Below are positions 35,554 to 45,149 of a stretch of 64,000 nucleotides of DNA, one piece after another; positions within the stretch are counted from its first letter, which is position 1; each line of letters begins with the position of its first letter. The DNA comes from Desulfatibacillum alkenivorans DSM 16219 (GTDB lineage Bacteria; Desulfobacterota; Desulfobacteria; Desulfobacterales; Desulfatibacillaceae). The stretch covers positions 175,667 to 239,666 of the forward strand of contig NZ_FQZU01000005.1 of the NCBI RefSeq assembly GCF_900142135.1, read 5' to 3'. Both the position numbers and the translations under genes were made by a program. Below the pieces are notes generated by a model. The model was given only the letters and a program-made list of their open reading frames with translations, did not search any database and was not told where the DNA came from.

Positions 35554-38500
35554 ATGTCTGACTTTGTCCATTTGCACGTACACACCCAGTATAGCCTTTT
35601 GGACGGGGCCATCCGTCTGGACGCCCTGGTCAACCAATGCAAGGAATTCGGCATGGACGCCTGCGCCATTACCGACCATGGCACCATGTTCGGAATTCTG
35701 GAGTTTTATGAAAAGGCCAAATCCAAAGACATCAAACCGATCATAGGCTGCGAATGCTACGTGGCCCGTAAATCCATGGAGGACAAAACCCCCATGGACA
35801 AAGACAACCGCCACTTGGTGCTGTTGGCCGAAAATAACCAAGGATACGAAAACCTCTGCAGGCTGGCCACCCTGGCCCAGCGCAAGGGATTTTATTATAA
35901 GCCGCGCATAGACAAAAAAGCCCTTGAGGAGCATTCCAAAGGGCTCATCTGCCTTTCCGCCTGCCTTCACGGCGAAATTCCCATGTTCATCTCCGAAGGT
36001 CAGATGAAACTGGCCGAGGAAGCCGCCCTGTACTATAAAAATCTTTTCGGGCCGGATCATTTTTATCTGGAAATTCAGAACAACGGCCTGCCCGAACAGG
36101 AGGAAATGAATCAAAAACTGGCGGAACTGGCCGAAAAGCTGGATATCCCCCTGGTGGGAACCAACGACTGCCATTATCTCAGGGCCAAGGACGCCAAGGC
36201 CCACGAAGTCCTATTATGCATCCAAACCAATAAAACGATTCACGATACTAATCGCTTTAAATTCCGTACGGATCAGCTGTATTTAAAATCTCCCCAGGAA
36301 ATGATCGAGTATTTCAAGGGATTTCCCGGCGCAACGGATAATACCGTAAAGATCGCCGAAATGTGCAATGTGGAGTTTGACCTCAGCACTTTTCACTTCC
36401 CCCAGTTTCCGGCGGAGGACGGCAAAACCGAAGCCGAAATTCTGACCCAAATGACCTGGGACGGATTTCACAAACGCATGGCCGCCATCAAGGCCGTAAA
36501 CCCGGACGTTGACGAGGAAAAATACCTGGAGCGCCTGAAGTACGAATTGGGCGTCATTCAGGACATGGGCTTCCCAGGATACTTTCTCATCGTCTCCGAC
36601 TTTATCCAATGGAGCAAGCGAAACGGCATTCCCGTGGGACCAGGCCGCGGCTCCGCCGCAGGCAGCCTTGTGGCCTATGCCTTGGAAATCACGGACCTGG
36701 ATCCCCTGGAGCATAAACTGATTTTTGAAAGGTTCCTGAATCCGGGCCGTAAGAGCATGCCTGATATCGACGTGGACTTTTGCATCCTGGGCCGGGAGCG
36801 CACCTTTAACTATGTGGTGGAAAAATACGGCGGCGGCGATTATGTCAGCCAGATTACCACCTTTGGAAGCATGAAAGCCCGGGCTGTCGTCCGGGACGTG
36901 GGCCGGGCCATGGCCATTCCTTTGGGAGAGGTGGACGTCATTGCCAAACTCATTCCCGAAGATCCCAAGATGAATTTGAAGAAGGCGCTTGACCAGGAAC
37001 CCAAGTTGCTGGAACTCATGAAGGAAAAGCCCGAGATCGCCGAGCTTATTGAAGTGGCTCAGGTTTTGGAAGGCCTCTCCCGCCACGCCTCCACCCACGC
37101 CGCAGGCGTGGTTATCGCCGACAAGCCTTTGGTGGAATACCTGCCCTTGTATGAAGGTAAAAAGGGCGAAGTTGTGACCCAGTTCGACATGAAGCGGGTG
37201 GAAAAAATCGGGCTGGTCAAGTTTGACTTTCTGGGGCTGCGAAACCTTACGGTCATAGACAACGCCATCAAGCTCATCGAGGGGCAGGGCAAAACTCCCC
37301 CGGACCTCATGCATTTGGACGTGACTGACAAGGCCACGTACAATCTTTTATCCCGAGGCGACACAACCGGCGTGTTCCAGCTTGAAAGCAGCGGCATGAA
37401 AGACCTGCTTGCACGGCTTAAGCCCGAATGCTTTGAAGACGTGGTGGCCGTGGTGGCCCTGTATCGTCCCGGCCCCTTGAATTCGGGCATGGTGGACGAT
37501 TTCGTCAAGCGCAAGCACGGCGATATCCCCGTCACCTACGCCCTTCCCGAGTTGGAGCCCATCCTCAAGGACACCTACGGCGTTATTGTCTACCAGGAGC
37601 AGGTCATGCAGATAGCGGCCGCCCTGGCCAGTTACAGCATGTCCGAGGCCGACGATCTCCGCAAAGCCATGGGTAAAAAAATCGCCGAAAAAATGGCTCA
37701 GCAGCGCATCCGCTTCATGGAGGGCTGCAAGGAAAACAACGTCGACCTGAAAAAGGCCGAAGCCCTGTTCAACCTCATGGAAAAATTCGGCGAATACGGT
37801 TTTAACAAGTCCCATAGCGCAGCCTACGCTCTGGTTTCCTTTCAGACCGCCTATCTCAAGACTCATTTCCAGGTCGAGTTCATGGCCTCCCTGATGACCA
37901 GTGAAATGGACAACACGGACAACGTCCTCAAGTTCATGTCCGAGTGCCGGGATCACGACATAGAGGTTCTTCCTCCCGACGTGAACACAAGCAGCGTCAG
38001 CTTCACCGTCTTGGAGGGAAAAATCGTCTACGGCATGGCCGCCATCAAAGGCGTGGGCCAAGGCGCCGTGGAAGCCATTGTTGAGGAACGCAAGACCAAC
38101 GGGCCGTTTGAAAACATCTTCGACCTGTGCGAAAGGGTGGACCTGCGCCGGGTCAATAAAAGAGTGCTGGAAAGCCTGATTAAGGCCGGAGCTTTTGACA
38201 GCACGGGCGCCAAACGCTCCCAGTTAATGGCTGTCCTGGAAAGCGCCATTGATCACGGCCAGCGCATATCCAAAGAAAAAAATGATCCCCAAATGGGCCT
38301 TTTCGGCGCTATAGAAATGCCCACGATCACGCCTGCCTTGCCAGACATTGAGGATTGGGATGATCAGCTCAAATTAAGCTACGAAAAAGAAGCCCTGGGC
38401 TTCTTTCTCACGGGCCATCCTTTGGGCAAATACGAAGATTTATTAAATAAATTCGCTAACGCCGACACCCTGACTCTGTCGGAAATACCCGATAAATCAG

Positions 38501-39060
38501 CCGTAAGGGTAGGGGGGATGATTTTGTCCACCAAAAATCTGGTGACCAAAAAGGGCGATCCCATGGCCTTTATCACCCTGGAGGATATGAAGGGCTCCGT
38601 AGAGGTGGTGGTCTTCCCCGAATGCTACAAGGCCTCGTCCCATTTATTGGTGGTGGAAAACGCCCTCCTGGTGGAAGGCCAACTCCAAAAGGAGGAGAAA
38701 GGCACAAAAATCCTGGCCGATAAAATCGTGCCCATTGAAGACGCAGATTCCGAATGGACGGCCAGCGTGCACATCCGAGCCAATATGGACGGCATGGAAA
38801 ACGACGTGTTGGAGCAAATCAAGGAAATTTGCGGCAAACATCCGGGCGCGTCCAAAGCCTTTTTGCATTTGGTGGATCCAACCAAGTTTGAAGCGGTGAT
38901 AGAACTTCCTGAAACAAACAATGTGGCGGCCGGCAAAGATCTGGCCAAGGACCTTCGCAAATTATTGGGGCCTCGCGCTTACGATACGGCTTGTCAGCCC
39001 GCCAGGCTGGCTAATAACGGTAATGGAAACGGCCGAAAAAAATGGCAGAAAAGCGCATAA
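35554..39060 (+). CDS. dnaE: DNA polymerase III alpha subunit
   Basis: A 1168-residue replicative polymerase of the DnaE1 class. The N-terminal PHP domain starts HLHVHTQYSLLDGAI. The palm carries the catalytic aspartates in PDIDVDF (residues 403-409), preceded by GPGRGSAAGSLVAYAL. The region SRHASTHAAGVVI, the tandem HhH domain, and an OB-fold with VGGMILSTKNLVTKKG near residue 988 follow, and the C-terminal tau-binding region ends the protein. Length matches E. coli DnaE. The ribosome site GAGAGAG is modest. No holoenzyme partner is nearby. Confidence 0.96.
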   Translation: MSDFVHLHVHTQYSLLDGAIRLDALVNQCKEFGMDACAITDHGTMFGILEFYEKAKSKDIKPIIGCECYVARKSMEDKTPMDKDNRHLVLLAENNQGYENLCRLATLAQRKGFYYKPRIDKKALEEHSKGLICLSACLHGEIPMFISEGQMKLAEEAALYYKNLFGPDHFYLEIQNNGLPEQEEMNQKLAELAEKLDIPLVGTNDCHYLRAKDAKAHEVLLCIQTNKTIHDTNRFKFRTDQLYLKSPQEMIEYFKGFPGATDNTVKIAEMCNVEFDLSTFHFPQFPAEDGKTEAEILTQMTWDGFHKRMAAIKAVNPDVDEEKYLERLKYELGVIQDMGFPGYFLIVSDFIQWSKRNGIPVGPGRGSAAGSLVAYALEITDLDPLEHKLIFERFLNPGRKSMPDIDVDFCILGRERTFNYVVEKYGGGDYVSQITTFGSMKARAVVRDVGRAMAIPLGEVDVIAKLIPEDPKMNLKKALDQEPKLLELMKEKPEIAELIEVAQVLEGLSRHASTHAAGVVIADKPLVEYLPLYEGKKGEVVTQFDMKRVEKIGLVKFDFLGLRNLTVIDNAIKLIEGQGKTPPDLMHLDVTDKATYNLLSRGDTTGVFQLESSGMKDLLARLKPECFEDVVAVVALYRPGPLNSGMVDDFVKRKHGDIPVTYALPELEPILKDTYGVIVYQEQVMQIAAALASYSMSEADDLRKAMGKKIAEKMAQQRIRFMEGCKENNVDLKKAEALFNLMEKFGEYGFNKSHSAAYALVSFQTAYLKTHFQVEFMASLMTSEMDNTDNVLKFMSECRDHDIEVLPPDVNTSSVSFTVLEGKIVYGMAAIKGVGQGAVEAIVEERKTNGPFENIFDLCERVDLRRVNKRVLESLIKAGAFDSTGAKRSQLMAVLESAIDHGQRISKEKNDPQMGLFGAIEMPTITPALPDIEDWDDQLKLSYEKEALGFFLTGHPLGKYEDLLNKFANADTLTLSEIPDKSAVRVGGMILSTKNLVTKKGDPMAFITLEDMKGSVEVVVFPECYKASSHLLVVENALLVEGQLQKEEKGTKILADKIVPIEDADSEWTASVHIRANMDGMENDVLEQIKEICGKHPGASKAFLHLVDPTKFEAVIELPETNNVAAGKDLAKDLRKLLGPRAYDTACQPARLANNGNGNGRKKWQKSA

Positions 39061-39264
39061 TGAATCAGATCGTACAGTCTTGCCGCTTTCAGGCAGCGGG
39101 AAGGCAAGGATAGATAAATTTCTAATTTTGTTGGGCTTCGCATGGTTTCCCCTACCTGCGTTGCGAATGTAGAGTCCAGTTTTGGGGCGGTTGTTTCTGG
39201 TTTTTCAGCTATAAGAGATGGTTGCCCGCCAAAGGAATGCATATAGTCCGATAAGCCTCGGGCG

Positions 39265-39303
39265 GCCCAGGCAGGGCAGTTTGCTGCCTGGGTGCGAAGC
39301 ACA
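39265..39303. repeat. Dispersed hairpin repeat, copy 2
   Basis: GGCAGGGCAG and CTGCC arms followed by GGGTGCG and AGCACA, in the same order as at 1116-1155, with about ten differences. Confidence 0.5.
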
Positions 39304-39516
39304 GAAGGCTAGAGGAAATGGTCAAGGCAAACAATATTGTTCATGAACCGGCAATGTTGAAATCGTTAAACCTCATGAAAATCCTTCCGCCCGCCTAACA
39401 GAATTGATCTCGATTATCTTTCCTGGCCGCACCTTTTGCGCTGGCGCGCCCAGGAAGTAAGTTTCCTGGGCCACCCTGCGGCGTTGTCGTTATATTGTAA
39501 AATAACCTGCTTATTT

Positions 39517-39569
39517 TGTTGGCTTTCGCAAGCTCTACCAAACCTGCGCCGCTTCATGCCGACCCGTAG
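39517..39569 (+). repeat. GTTGGCTTTCGCAAGC-type repeat, copy C
   Basis: TGTTGGCTTTCGCAAGCTC, then TACCAAACCTGCGCCGC and TCATGCCGACCC: a third copy of the unit at 16871 and 17028, in the opposite orientation. It is the most similar to copy B. Confidence 0.7.
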
Positions 39570-39709
39570 ATATTATGGGTGGTTTTGCAGTGGTGACACC
39601 AATAACAACTTTTGGGAAGAAATAGAGCAAAAAGATTGTTGCAAGTTCACGGCATTCTGCAGGTTCATCCAACATCAATTCAAGATGCGTTTCCGTCCTA
39701 ATGAAAAAC

Positions 39710-41944
39710 TCACTCTCGGCCGGTCCGCCGCCGCACGGCGGCGCCGGTCAGGAGTATGGTTGCGAATGGAATAACGGGCAATAACTTGTAATAATTTTCA
39801 AGCCCCGCCAGCATGGGCATCCAGACGCCCAACAATCCGCCGATCAAGCCTCCCAGAGCATCCGCCAGAAACACGATCAGCAGCACTTCCTTAAAACGAA
39901 TTCCCATCAAGGGAAACAACAGCCCGCTTCCCAATATGGCCGCCGTTAAAGCCAGAGCGATAGCAAGGCCTTGCCATTGGGGCGCAAAAAGCAAAAGCCC
40001 GATTGAGCCTGCAATACCTATAAGGGCGATCCATCGCCAGTGCTTTAATCCAAAGCTGGAAAACCCCCATAGGGCCAAAAACACGGCCGCTCCGACGAAA
40101 AACGCGGACAACGGATTGAAGAGCCGGGGGATCAGCCAGAAAATCAACGCATTTTCCAGGCAAACGGCATTAGTCCCGATGGCTATTCCAGCAAGCAGCA
40201 GGAGGACCAGTTTGCCGGGCGGCAAATCAACGGATTGGGAGCGAAGTGAAAAAAACATGAGCGCGGCCGCCCCTGAAACCGTCAGGAGGAAAATGCAGAC
40301 CAGGCTTTTTTTCAACATGTTGGGTTCAAAGAACAGCTCTGACAGACCCATCATCCATGGGGACGAATCATGCAATGCCGGGGTTTTGGGGAATGCATCG
40401 TAGTAGGTCGGTTGCACGGGGAGGGCGGTGAGTGTTGGGACCTCTGATGGAATAGGAGGCGCCTGGCGACCAGGCACGGTGGCCAATAAAATAAAACCAT
40501 GAACGCCAAAAGGATTTTTCTCTCCAAACGAACTCCAGCCCCGAACGTCCAATCCCGCCTCTAACAATCCGTTTGCGCAACTGAAAAACAACTTGTTCCC
40601 CCGGTCCACCGATTTGATGATGGCAAGCGCCCCATTGGGCTTAAGGCGCTTCTTCATGGATTGAAACGCCTCTACGGTGTGGACGAACCGGCCCGGCTCG
40701 ATGGCCGCCTTACGGGTTGCAGCGAAAGACTCGGTGTGCGGCAGGATGATCAGGTCATACATTTTTTCAGAGTTTTCCAAGTAATGCCTGCCGTCTCCGG
40801 CGATGCATTCCACCCGGGGATCCGTATAGACTCCGCCGTTGGCCCATGCCAGATCGCCCTGGAACAGAGGAAATACCTCGGGGATGATATCCACGGCGGC
40901 TACGGACTTTGCGTCAAAGGCCAGGGCCTGATACACTTGCCTGCCTCCGCCAGCCCCCAGCACGCAAATATCGCTGCCCGGCTCAACCGTTTGAAAGGCG
41001 ATATCGTCCATGGTTCCGGAAAACTTTCCAACAGGCAGGCCGCCCCAGATGAAGCATCCATCGTAAAAACCCAGGACGCGGCTGAAATTCTTAAATTTGG
41101 TTTCCGTGAGTTCTATATGGCAGTACTTGCCCCAGGATTGATGGATCAATCGGCTTTTCGTATCCTCCGGCAGGGGGGCGCCGTTCAGAAAATCCTTGTT
41201 TTTCAGGGTCTCCCCGATCCGGTGCAAACCGTCCGGCAAAATGCTTTTCATATATGCGGGTTCAAAATGACCGGCTGCAAACCAGACCGCCCCAAAGCAT
41301 ACAATAAAGATGAGTATCATCCGGTTTTGGAGTTTGGGAAAGTTTAAAACCATCCAGGAGACAAGCCCGGCCGCTAAAGCAATGCAAACCGTAGGCAGCC
41401 ACCCCAGGCGGGGGATGGTAAAGGCGCCTACGGCCAGGGCGCACGCCAGCCCCCACACGAAAATGAGGTAAAAGTACTTTTTTATTCTAGGGGATGCCAG
41501 GACGGCTTCATAGCCGGAATACTCCGCCACACCCCAAAGTACGAACAAAGGGCTTGTGGCCAGGGTCATGTACCCCAGTTGCTTCCACAAGTCCTCGAAC
41601 CTGATTTGATATTGGATGCTCTCCAAAAGAGGACAGGGGCCATGGGCCACTATCCAGCCCAAAACAGGAAAACAGACGGCGAGAATGACCAGCGACTGAG
41701 CGCCGCGTAAAACCCCATTGATCTTGCCCTGGTAACGGATTTTGGCCAATAAGGCGCCCAATGGCATGCCAGCGCACACATACAGCATGAAAAACGAGGT
41801 GCTGTTCAAAGCAAAGGCCAGAATGCGAAACAGACAGACGGAAAGCAGCGAGTACCCGAACGCCATAAACAGCAGGGAGATGCAAAGCCTCCATTCAAAA
41901 TCGGCGGCCCGGGAGGCGGTTGTATGGTTTTCCTCGGGAAACAT
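39710..41944 (-). CDS. Membrane-embedded spermidine synthase-like protein
   Basis: A 744-residue protein with a SAM-binding aminopropyltransferase-like domain between two membrane regions. Residues about 20-215 hold six or seven hydrophobic helices and about 565-735 hold six or more. Between them are the Rossmann motifs DICVLGAGGGRQVYQAL, VAAVDIIPEV and IAGDGRHYLENSEKMYDLIIL. The last fits the D-x-x-x-x-L gate loop of spermidine synthase, but the catalytic DSTDP-type motif is replaced by LPHTESF, so polyamine synthesis is doubtful. Such fusions are common, uncharacterised proteins. It is last on the minus strand, 80 bases after nrdJ. Confidence 0.75.
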   Translation of the reverse strand: MFPEENHTTASRAADFEWRLCISLLFMAFGYSLLSVCLFRILAFALNSTSFFMLYVCAGMPLGALLAKIRYQGKINGVLRGAQSLVILAVCFPVLGWIVAHGPCPLLESIQYQIRFEDLWKQLGYMTLATSPLFVLWGVAEYSGYEAVLASPRIKKYFYLIFVWGLACALAVGAFTIPRLGWLPTVCIALAAGLVSWMVLNFPKLQNRMILIFIVCFGAVWFAAGHFEPAYMKSILPDGLHRIGETLKNKDFLNGAPLPEDTKSRLIHQSWGKYCHIELTETKFKNFSRVLGFYDGCFIWGGLPVGKFSGTMDDIAFQTVEPGSDICVLGAGGGRQVYQALAFDAKSVAAVDIIPEVFPLFQGDLAWANGGVYTDPRVECIAGDGRHYLENSEKMYDLIILPHTESFAATRKAAIEPGRFVHTVEAFQSMKKRLKPNGALAIIKSVDRGNKLFFSCANGLLEAGLDVRGWSSFGEKNPFGVHGFILLATVPGRQAPPIPSEVPTLTALPVQPTYYDAFPKTPALHDSSPWMMGLSELFFEPNMLKKSLVCIFLLTVSGAAALMFFSLRSQSVDLPPGKLVLLLLAGIAIGTNAVCLENALIFWLIPRLFNPLSAFFVGAAVFLALWGFSSFGLKHWRWIALIGIAGSIGLLLFAPQWQGLAIALALTAAILGSGLLFPLMGIRFKEVLLIVFLADALGGLIGGLLGVWMPMLAGLENYYKLLPVIPFATILLTGAAVRRRTGRE

Positions 41945-42024
41945 CTTGGGAACCCATTCCTTTGGAGATTCGATTTTTTATCCTGTGAACAGAAAGCCAG
42001 CGGGTGGGCCAGGTTGTCATGTCA

Positions 42025-44199
42025 TCAGGAGCATTTTGAGAAGCCGCATGAATGGCAAACCAGGCATCCTGACTCGTGGGCCAGGGATTCGCCGCAATCC
42101 GGGCATTGGCCCACGGCCTTTTCCGTTTCTTCTCCTGCGCCTGTACAGTGGGAAAGCACCTGGCCTATGGCGTCCGGGCACGAGAGCACCATCTTGCCGT
42201 TCTGCCAGGCGGGGGACGGACACCGGATTCCCTTGATTTGCTTGATGATTTCTTCGGGCTTCACTCCGGATCTGAGCGCCAGGGAAATCAGCCTGCCCGC
42301 CGCTTCCGTCTGAGACGAAGCGCAGCCGCCGGTCTTGCCCATCTGGGCGAAAACCTCGGCCATGCCCTGGTCGTCCGAGTTCACTGTAACATACAGCCTG
42401 CCGCAGCCGGTCTGGATGCGTTCGGTTACGCCGTGGGTGCGGATGGGACGCGCTCTTGGCGCCAGTTCTCCGGTCAGGCGCGGTCCTTCGCTTCGGGAGG
42501 CCACGGACAGAACCTGGTGGTCCCGGGACCCGTCGCGGTAGATGGTCACGCCCTTGCATCCGGTTTCCCTGGCAAGTTTAAAAACCTTTTCCACGTCCTC
42601 GCGGGTGGCGGTATGGGGAAAATTGACCGTTTTGGAAACCGCGTTGTCCGTATACTTCTGAAAGGCGGCCTGTATCCTCACATGCCAATCCGGCGAGATG
42701 TCGTGGGAGGTCTTGAACAGCCTGCGCACTTCCTTGGGGATGTTGGTCATCTCCTGGATAGAACCTTCCAGGGCGATGTTCTTGGCCAGGTCTTCGGTGA
42801 AAAATCCCTGTTCCTTGGCCATCTCCTCAAACAGAGGATGAAATTCATGCAGCTTTTCTCCGTCCAGAACCCGCCGGGTGTAGGCCACTGCAAATATGGG
42901 CTCGATGCCGGACGACGCATTGGCGATAATGCTGATGGAGCCCGTGGGCGCCAAAGTGGTGGTGGTTGCGTTGCGCATGTAAGGCGTTTCCGGCCTGTCG
43001 TATATGCTGCCGGCGTACGCGGGAAAGTTGCCCCTGGCTTCGCCCAGTTGGGCCGAAGCCTTTTTGGACTCCTCGGATATCAAGGACATGATATCGTGAG
43101 CCAATGCAACGGCTTCTTCGGAGTCGTAGGGAACGCCCAGTTTTATGAGAAGGTCGGCGAATCCCATCACGCCCAGCCCCACCTTTCTGGTGGCCAGGGT
43201 TTGTTCTTTGATCTCTTTGAGCGGGTACTTGTTGATTTCCACCACGTTGTCCAAAAAGTGGACGGCTGTGCGGATGACAGCCTTCAGCCTGTTTTTATCC
43301 AGGGTTCCGCCTTCCGCCATTTTTCCCAAATTGATGGAGCCCAGATTGCACGACTCATAAGGCAGCAAGGGCTGCTCCCCGCAGGGGTTGGTGGCTTCTA
43401 TCTCGCCCAAGGCCGGGGTGGGGTTGGCTTCGTTGATCCTGTCCAAAAAGATGATCCCCGGCTCCCCGCTTTGCCAAGCCGAATTGACGATCATGTCAAA
43501 AATTTTGGGGGCGTTCAGGGTTTTGACGGAATTCCTGGTGCGCGGATTGACCAGTTCATAATCCCCGCCCTTTTCCAGGGCTTCCATAAACTCCTGGGTC
43601 AACCCCACGGAAATGTTGAAGTTCTGCAAGAAGCCCGGATCGTCCTTGCAGGCGATAAACTCTTCGATGTCCGGGTGGTCCACCCGCAGGATGGCCATGT
43701 TGGCGCCTCGGCGCGTCCCCCCTTGTTTGACGGTTTCCGTGGCTGCGTCAAACACCGCCATAAAGGATATGGGCCCGGAAGACACTCCGGCTGTGGAAAG
43801 CACTTTGTCATTGGCCGGCCTGACCCTTGAAAAGGAAAAGCCCGTGCCGCCGCCGCTTTTGTGGATCATGGCCGTATGCTTGAGGGAGTCGAATATGCTC
43901 TCAATGGAATCCTCCACAGGGAGCACAAAACAGGCGGATAACTGCCCCAGGCGGCGGCCGGCGTTCATGAGGGTAGGGGAGTTGGGTATAAACCATCCCT
44001 TGCTCATCAGGTCGTAAAATTGGGCGGCCAGGGCCTTGATGTCAGCGGTTCCGTCAAAGTCTTTGTCGGCCCGAGCCACGGAGTCAGCCACTCGTTGCAG
44101 CATTTTTTCAGGAGACTCTATTACCCTGCCGTTTTTATCTTTTTTAAGGTACCGTTTTTTCAGGACAACCAGGGCGCTGGAAGAAAAGGAAAGACTCAT
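42025..44199 (-). CDS. nrdJ: Adenosylcobalamin-dependent ribonucleotide reductase
   Basis: A 724-residue class II reductase that makes deoxyribonucleotides with vitamin B12 and works with or without oxygen. Landmarks: NSPTLMNAGRRLGQLSACFVLPVEDS (first redox Cys), HKSGGGTGFSFSRVRP, NPCGEQPLLPYESCNLGSINL with the catalytic Cys and Glu near residue 272, and PTGSISIIANASSGIEPIF. The C-terminal tail has a four-Cys zinc-ribbon-like segment (CPDCGESL and CLVCHSCG) used to shuttle reducing equivalents in this subtype. No N-terminal ATP cone is obvious. I chose 44199 (MSLSFSS) over 44253, which overlaps the LysR gene. It follows that gene by 28 bases. Confidence 0.94.
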   Translation of the reverse strand: MSLSFSSSALVVLKKRYLKKDKNGRVIESPEKMLQRVADSVARADKDFDGTADIKALAAQFYDLMSKGWFIPNSPTLMNAGRRLGQLSACFVLPVEDSIESIFDSLKHTAMIHKSGGGTGFSFSRVRPANDKVLSTAGVSSGPISFMAVFDAATETVKQGGTRRGANMAILRVDHPDIEEFIACKDDPGFLQNFNISVGLTQEFMEALEKGGDYELVNPRTRNSVKTLNAPKIFDMIVNSAWQSGEPGIIFLDRINEANPTPALGEIEATNPCGEQPLLPYESCNLGSINLGKMAEGGTLDKNRLKAVIRTAVHFLDNVVEINKYPLKEIKEQTLATRKVGLGVMGFADLLIKLGVPYDSEEAVALAHDIMSLISEESKKASAQLGEARGNFPAYAGSIYDRPETPYMRNATTTTLAPTGSISIIANASSGIEPIFAVAYTRRVLDGEKLHEFHPLFEEMAKEQGFFTEDLAKNIALEGSIQEMTNIPKEVRRLFKTSHDISPDWHVRIQAAFQKYTDNAVSKTVNFPHTATREDVEKVFKLARETGCKGVTIYRDGSRDHQVLSVASRSEGPRLTGELAPRARPIRTHGVTERIQTGCGRLYVTVNSDDQGMAEVFAQMGKTGGCASSQTEAAGRLISLALRSGVKPEEIIKQIKGIRCPSPAWQNGKMVLSCPDAIGQVLSHCTGAGEETEKAVGQCPDCGESLAHESGCLVCHSCGFSKCS

Positions 44200-44227
44200 G
44201 AGAAACCCTTTGTGTAGGCTTAAGATG

Positions 44228-45148
44228 CTATTCGACTTCTCCGGCCAGGTCATGGGCGTTGGCCGTCAGGAAGTCGCAAAAATACTGGCAAAGAGGAGAG
44301 GCTGTGCGTTGACGGTGCCGGACCAGATAAAACGAACGTCTGAAATCCAGGTCTGAAATCTCTATGGATTTCAAGGCGCCGCAACGCAGGTCGCCCAATA
44401 CGGCGCGGGTGCTGAAAATGGAAACGCCCAGGCCGGCCTTGATGGCTTCCCGGACGGCTTCGGTGCTTCCCAGTTGACCTGAAATATTCAGGCTGTCCAA
44501 GCCCATGCCTGCTTCCGCCAGCACTTTTTCAAAAAATTTTCGGGTGCCCGAACCTTGTTCGCGGATGATAAAGGGCTCGTTGGCAATGCTTTTGATGCTT
44601 ACGGCTTCCTTTTCCGCCAGGGGGTGGCTGGCCGGAACGATCAGGGTAAGGTGATCGTCCATTAACTTGTCCTGGGTGAGCTGCTTATTGGGGGAAAGAG
44701 CCCCCACAACCCCCATTTCCACCGCTCCTGCAATCACGTCCTCCGAGACAGAGCGGGTGTCCCCGATTTTCAGGGAAATGGAAACATCCGGATAATATTT
44801 GGAAAACGCGCCTATTACCTTGGGCAGTACATAGCAGCCGGGGATGTTGCTTCCGGCAATGGTCAGGGACCCGGTGGGCTTGCCTAAAAACGAGGACATG
44901 GCGCTTTGGGCTTCGTCGCGTAAAGCCAGTAATCGGGTGGCAAAGGAGTAAAGCAGTTCTCCGCCTTTTGTGGGAGAGGCTTTTCTGCCGAGGCGGTCTA
45001 TGAGCCGGCAGTTTAAATGATCTTCAAGGTCCTTGATATGGCTGCTTACAGTGGGCTGGGAAAGGTTCACTGCCTGGGCGGCTTTGGAAAAGGAGCCCAT
45101 CTCCACCACCTTGGTGAAAATGTGGAGTTGCCATAGGTCCATGTTCAT
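44228..45148 (-). CDS. LysR-type regulator, selenium-associated type
   Basis: A 306-residue LysR regulator. The N-terminal winged helix-turn-helix is MDLWQLHIFTKVVEMGSFSKAA with LSQPTVSSHIKDLE, followed by the linker helix and a two-lobe effector domain (GSLTIAGSNIPGCYVLP, GVVGALSPNKQL). The DLWQLHIF opening and LSQPTVSSHIKDLE match the LysR type annotated in deltaproteobacteria as selenium metabolism-associated; this is from memory and has no direct support here, as no sel genes are present. Two ATGs (45148 and 45142) are both possible after AAGGA. It sits one base after coaD and 28 before nrdJ. Confidence 0.85.
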   Translation of the reverse strand: MNMDLWQLHIFTKVVEMGSFSKAAQAVNLSQPTVSSHIKDLEDHLNCRLIDRLGRKASPTKGGELLYSFATRLLALRDEAQSAMSSFLGKPTGSLTIAGSNIPGCYVLPKVIGAFSKYYPDVSISLKIGDTRSVSEDVIAGAVEMGVVGALSPNKQLTQDKLMDDHLTLIVPASHPLAEKEAVSIKSIANEPFIIREQGSGTRKFFEKVLAEAGMGLDSLNISGQLGSTEAVREAIKAGLGVSIFSTRAVLGDLRCGALKSIEISDLDFRRSFYLVRHRQRTASPLCQYFCDFLTANAHDLAGEVE

Positions 45149-45149
45149 A

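Larger units (their letters stand above)
39061..39709. other. 650-base intergenic region with repeats
   Basis: No gene is supported. It lies between convergent dnaE and the membrane spermidine synthase-like gene, and contains a degenerate GTTGGGCTTCGC block (39129-39170) and copies of both repeat families (39265-39303, 39517-39569). Short frames across it translate repeat sequence. Confidence 0.55.

Noticed and set aside
39436..39774. A 112-codon plus-strand frame after dnaE
   Set aside because: Contains the translated repeat and overlaps the end of the membrane protein gene on the other strand; no ribosome site.
42076..43830. A 584-codon open frame on the plus strand opposite nrdJ
   Set aside because: It is antisense to a clearly conserved enzyme, has no family motif, and its composition (Gly, His, Phe, Arg rich) is typical of a mirror frame in GC-rich DNA.
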